Assembly (NCBI RefSeq): GCF_003545695.1
Contig: NZ_QUZZ01000004.1
Span: 496,001 to 560,000 of the forward strand
From: Taibaiella helva
Lineage (GTDB): Bacteria > Bacteroidota > Bacteroidia > Chitinophagales > Chitinophagaceae
Reading direction: 5' to 3'
Length of the DNA stretch: 64,000 nt
Shown piece after piece: positions 61,835 to 64,000 of this stretch; positions within the stretch are counted from its first letter, which is position 1; each line of letters begins with the position of its first letter. The translations under genes and the position numbers were made by a program. The notes under the pieces were generated by a model that did not search any database, was not told where the DNA came from, and saw only the letters and a list, made by a program, of their open reading frames with translations.

Positions 61835-62686
61835 ATGTCATCAACCTGGTTCAGGCGTATCAAAAAAGGTATTTCTACCGAAACGAAGGAAAAGAAAGAA
61901 GCACCCGACGGTCTCTGGCACAAATGCCCGGAGTGCCGGACTACGGTTACGCAAACTGCGCTGAAAGAGAATCTGTACCTCTGCCCCAACTGTAACTACC
62001 ACAACCGGATCAATGCCATAGAGTATTTCGACATCCTTTTCGACAAAGGAGAATATAAAGAGCTCTTTGATAACATCGCCCCTAAAGACGAGCTTCACTT
62101 CGTAGATGTGAAGCCCTACGCCGCCCGGCTGAAAAGCGCACAAAAGCAAACCGGCCTGCTCGATGCCATGACGGTAGGCGTAGGCGAGGTGGAAGGCAAG
62201 AAGCTGGTGGTCGCCTGCATGAACTTCAACTTTATCGGCGGCTCTATGGGCTCCGTGGTGGGCGAAAAGATCGCACGTGGCATCGACCACTGCATCAAGC
62301 ATAAGCTGCCCTTCATGATCATTTCCAAATCGGGCGGGGCCCGCATGATGGAAAGCGCATTCTCCCTGATGCAAATGGCCAAAACATCGGCCAAGCTTAC
62401 GCAGCTGGCGCATGCAAAGCTGCCTTATATATCTTTGATGACCGACCCTACTACCGGTGGCGTAACCGCTTCCTTTGCCATGCTGGGCGACATCAATATA
62501 GCCGAGCCTAAAGCGCTGATCGGATTTGCCGGTCCCCGTATCATTAAAGAAACCATCAAGAAAGATCTTCCTCCCGGCTTCCAGCGCAGCGAATTCCTCG
62601 TGGAAAAAGGCTTCCTGGATTTCGTGATCAACCGGAAGGACCTGAAGCGTAAGCTGAGCGATGTGATGGACTGGTTTGGCAAATAA
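61835..62686 (+). CDS. accD: Acetyl-CoA carboxylase carboxyltransferase subunit beta
   Basis: 283 residues. With AccA it transfers the carboxyl group from biotin to acetyl-CoA, giving malonyl-CoA for fatty-acid synthesis. The N-terminal zinc ribbon has Cys 31, 34, 50 and 53 ([11 protein letters not shown] and [11 protein letters not shown]). The carboxyltransferase core shows [69 protein letters not shown] and [27 protein letters not shown]. accA is not in this window. Cytosolic. Confidence 0.96.
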   Translation: MSSTWFRRIKKGISTETKEKKEAPDGLWHKCPECRTTVTQTALKENLYLCPNCNYHNRINAIEYFDILFDKGEYKELFDNIAPKDELHFVDVKPYAARLKSAQKQTGLLDAMTVGVGEVEGKKLVVACMNFNFIGGSMGSVVGEKIARGIDHCIKHKLPFMIISKSGGARMMESAFSLMQMAKTSAKLTQLAHAKLPYISLMTDPTTGGVTASFAMLGDINIAEPKALIGFAGPRIIKETIKKDLPPGFQRSEFLVEKGFLDFVINRKDLKRKLSDVMDWFGK

Positions 62687-62839
62687 AAACCAATTATCCC
62701 ACACCGGGTAAAGAATGAAACAAGCGGGCATTGTGGAATCAACAGGGGCCGGGATATCGCCTGCCCATTATTAAGATATCCGCACGTTCCCGGAAATAAA
62801 GCTGTAAACAATTTCACATCATATTTAAATCAACAAAAC

Positions 62840-63838
62840 ATGTCGGAAGAAAAACTGAAAGCGCTCAGGATGACGCTGGATAAGATAGATAAAGATTTTG
62901 GCAAAGGCTCCGTAATGAAGCTGGGCGATAAGCAGCAGAATGAGATCGAAGTGACTTCGACCGGTTCACTGGGCCTGGATATGGCGCTCGGCGTAGGCGG
63001 CTTTCCCAAGGGAAGGATTATCGAGATCTACGGACCGGAATCTTCCGGTAAAACGACTATCGCGATCCATACCATTGCTGAAGCGCAGAAGAAAGGCGGG
63101 ATATGCGCCATTGTGGATGCCGAGCACGCTTTCGATGCTGCTTATGCCCGCAAGTTGGGTGTCGATGTAGACAACCTGCTCATCTCCCAGCCCGACTACG
63201 GCGAGCAGGCGCTGGAGATCGCAGAAAGGCTGATCCTTTCCGGCGCGCTGGATATCGTGGTAATCGACTCTGTGGCAGCCCTGGTACCCAAGAGCGAGCT
63301 GGAGGGTGAAATGGGCGACAGCAAGATGGGCCTGCAGGCCCGCCTGATGAGCCAGGCCATGCGTAAGCTTACGGCTACTATCGCGCGTACCAACTGTACC
63401 TGTATCTTCATCAACCAGCTGCGTGAAAAGATCGGCGTCATGTTTGGCAACCCTGAGACAACTACCGGTGGTAATGCTCTTAAATTCTACGCTTCCATCC
63501 GTCTCGATATCCGTCGTATATCCCAGATCAAAGACGGTGATACCGCTACCGGTAACCGTACCCGCGTTAAGGTAGTGAAGAACAAGGTAGCGCCTCCTTT
63601 CCGCCAGGTAGAATTCGATATCGTCTTTGGGGAAGGCATCAGCAAGATCGGAGAGATCATCGACATGGGTGTAGATATGGGTATCCTCAACAAAAGCGGT
63701 TCCTGGTTCAGCTATGGCGAAAACAAGATCGGACAGGGCCGCGATGCTGTGAAGAATTTCCTCCTGGACAATCCTGAATTTGCAACAGAGATCGAGAACA
63801 AGATCCGGGAAGGTCTTAAGGCCAAGGCTGTTGCCTGA
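62840..63838 (+). CDS. recA: Recombinase RecA
   Basis: 332 residues. RecA forms filaments on single-stranded DNA for recombinational repair. The Walker A motif is GPESSGKT (residues 65-72), with [85 protein letters not shown] and [20 protein letters not shown] all present. The C-terminal tail is short and ends in KAVA, lacking the acidic tail of E. coli RecA. The promoter region (62687-62839) shows no exact TAnnTTTG box and no obvious LexA site. A perfect terminator follows. Confidence 0.97.
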   Translation: MSEEKLKALRMTLDKIDKDFGKGSVMKLGDKQQNEIEVTSTGSLGLDMALGVGGFPKGRIIEIYGPESSGKTTIAIHTIAEAQKKGGICAIVDAEHAFDAAYARKLGVDVDNLLISQPDYGEQALEIAERLILSGALDIVVIDSVAALVPKSELEGEMGDSKMGLQARLMSQAMRKLTATIARTNCTCIFINQLREKIGVMFGNPETTTGGNALKFYASIRLDIRRISQIKDGDTATGNRTRVKVVKNKVAPPFRQVEFDIVFGEGISKIGEIIDMGVDMGILNKSGSWFSYGENKIGQGRDAVKNFLLDNPEFATEIENKIREGLKAKAVA

Positions 63839-63866
63839 TCCCCTGATCATTTAATCCCATAATATA

Positions 63867-63902
63867 CACGAAGCCGTTCCCTTGCCGGGGAACGGCTTCG
63901 TG
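63867..63902. terminator. Terminator after recA
   Basis: CACGAAGCCGTTCCC (63867-63881) and GGGAACGGCTTCGTG (63888-63902) make a perfect 15-bp stem with a 6-base loop. The 98 bases after it hold nothing I can identify. Confidence 0.85.
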
Positions 63903-64000
63903 CTGTACGCCTCTCCCTGCGTCTTTTCTATCCATAGACCAGCGGACGATAAACTCCCCGAATCTTTCCGAGTCAAAGAGATAACAACAAAAAATGCAGA

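Noticed and set aside
62687-62839. LexA (SOS) box before recA
   Set aside because: No palindromic SOS-type site is visible in the gap, so no such regulation is claimed.
1-64000. Prophage, insertion sequence, CRISPR array, restriction or other defence cluster
   Set aside because: No transposase, integrase, cas, methyltransferase or phage structural gene is recognisable; the beta-helix protein alone is not enough to call a prophage.

Overview
The window looks like about 64 kb of chromosome from a Bacteroidota bacterium, most likely a Chitinophagaceae-type member of the Chitinophagales. The evidence is: promoters with the TAnnTTTG box used by the Bacteroidota housekeeping sigma factor; two proteins with C-terminal type IX secretion (T9SS) sorting domains; a DUF2723 membrane protein; a Bacteroidota-type LptD; a futalosine-pathway menaquinone enzyme (MqnE); and a MurA carrying Asp instead of the catalytic Cys. 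Base composition looks even, near 50% GC, and there is no integrase, insertion sequence, CRISPR array or rRNA operon. The genus cannot be decided from the window.

Layout. 1-4 kb is accessory-like: the tail of a kinase-like protein, an inverted-repeat promoter element with a 37-codon ORF, a small lipoprotein, an orphan Cys-rich RiPP (lanthipeptide-like) precursor, a delta-60-repeat T9SS cargo protein, a hairpin-rich repeat and tRNA-Gln. 4-25 kb is mixed housekeeping and small unknowns: pepP, hemW, a DUF2157-like protein, an NAD(P)-binding protein, a PaaG-type isomerase, several lipoproteins, LD-carboxypeptidase, YceI, mqnE, a DUF4870-like protein, a beta-barrel, a DUF4412-like protein, a stand-alone LuxR helix-turn-helix, a HEAT-like protein, lutB, exbD, a 2OG-Fe(II) oxygenase, DinB and DUF2723. 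25-29 kb holds a CNNM/CBS protein, map and murA. 29.3-37.6 kb is one giant (2745-residue) surface protein. 37.7-51.8 kb holds a DUF58 protein, the DUF177-rpmF-plsX operon, a GNAT, an AsmA-like protein, lptD, a cell-wall amidase, TonB, nadC with a lipid kinase, and a TlpA-like thioredoxin lipoprotein. 52-64 kb holds an Ldh_2-type dehydrogenase overlapping folP, a KefF/KefC/CoA-binding cluster, a NamZ-type muramidase, a beta-helix protein, sufE with a SufT-like gene, accD and recA.

Common themes are envelope building (murA, amidase, NamZ, LD-carboxypeptidase, lptD, AsmA, TonB/ExbD), lipid and cofactor synthesis (plsX, accD, nadC, folP, mqnE, hemW, sufE) and T9SS-exported surface proteins. The most unusual items are the orphan RiPP precursor; the two near-identical inverted-repeat promoter elements about 60 kb apart; two other families of intergenic hairpin repeats, one with compensatory stem changes; a set of promoters so close to start codons that the transcripts may be leaderless; and the giant surface protein, with a conserved paired-Cys acidic motif and many predicted O-glycosylation sites. 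Everything here comes from reading the sequence; no database search was run.
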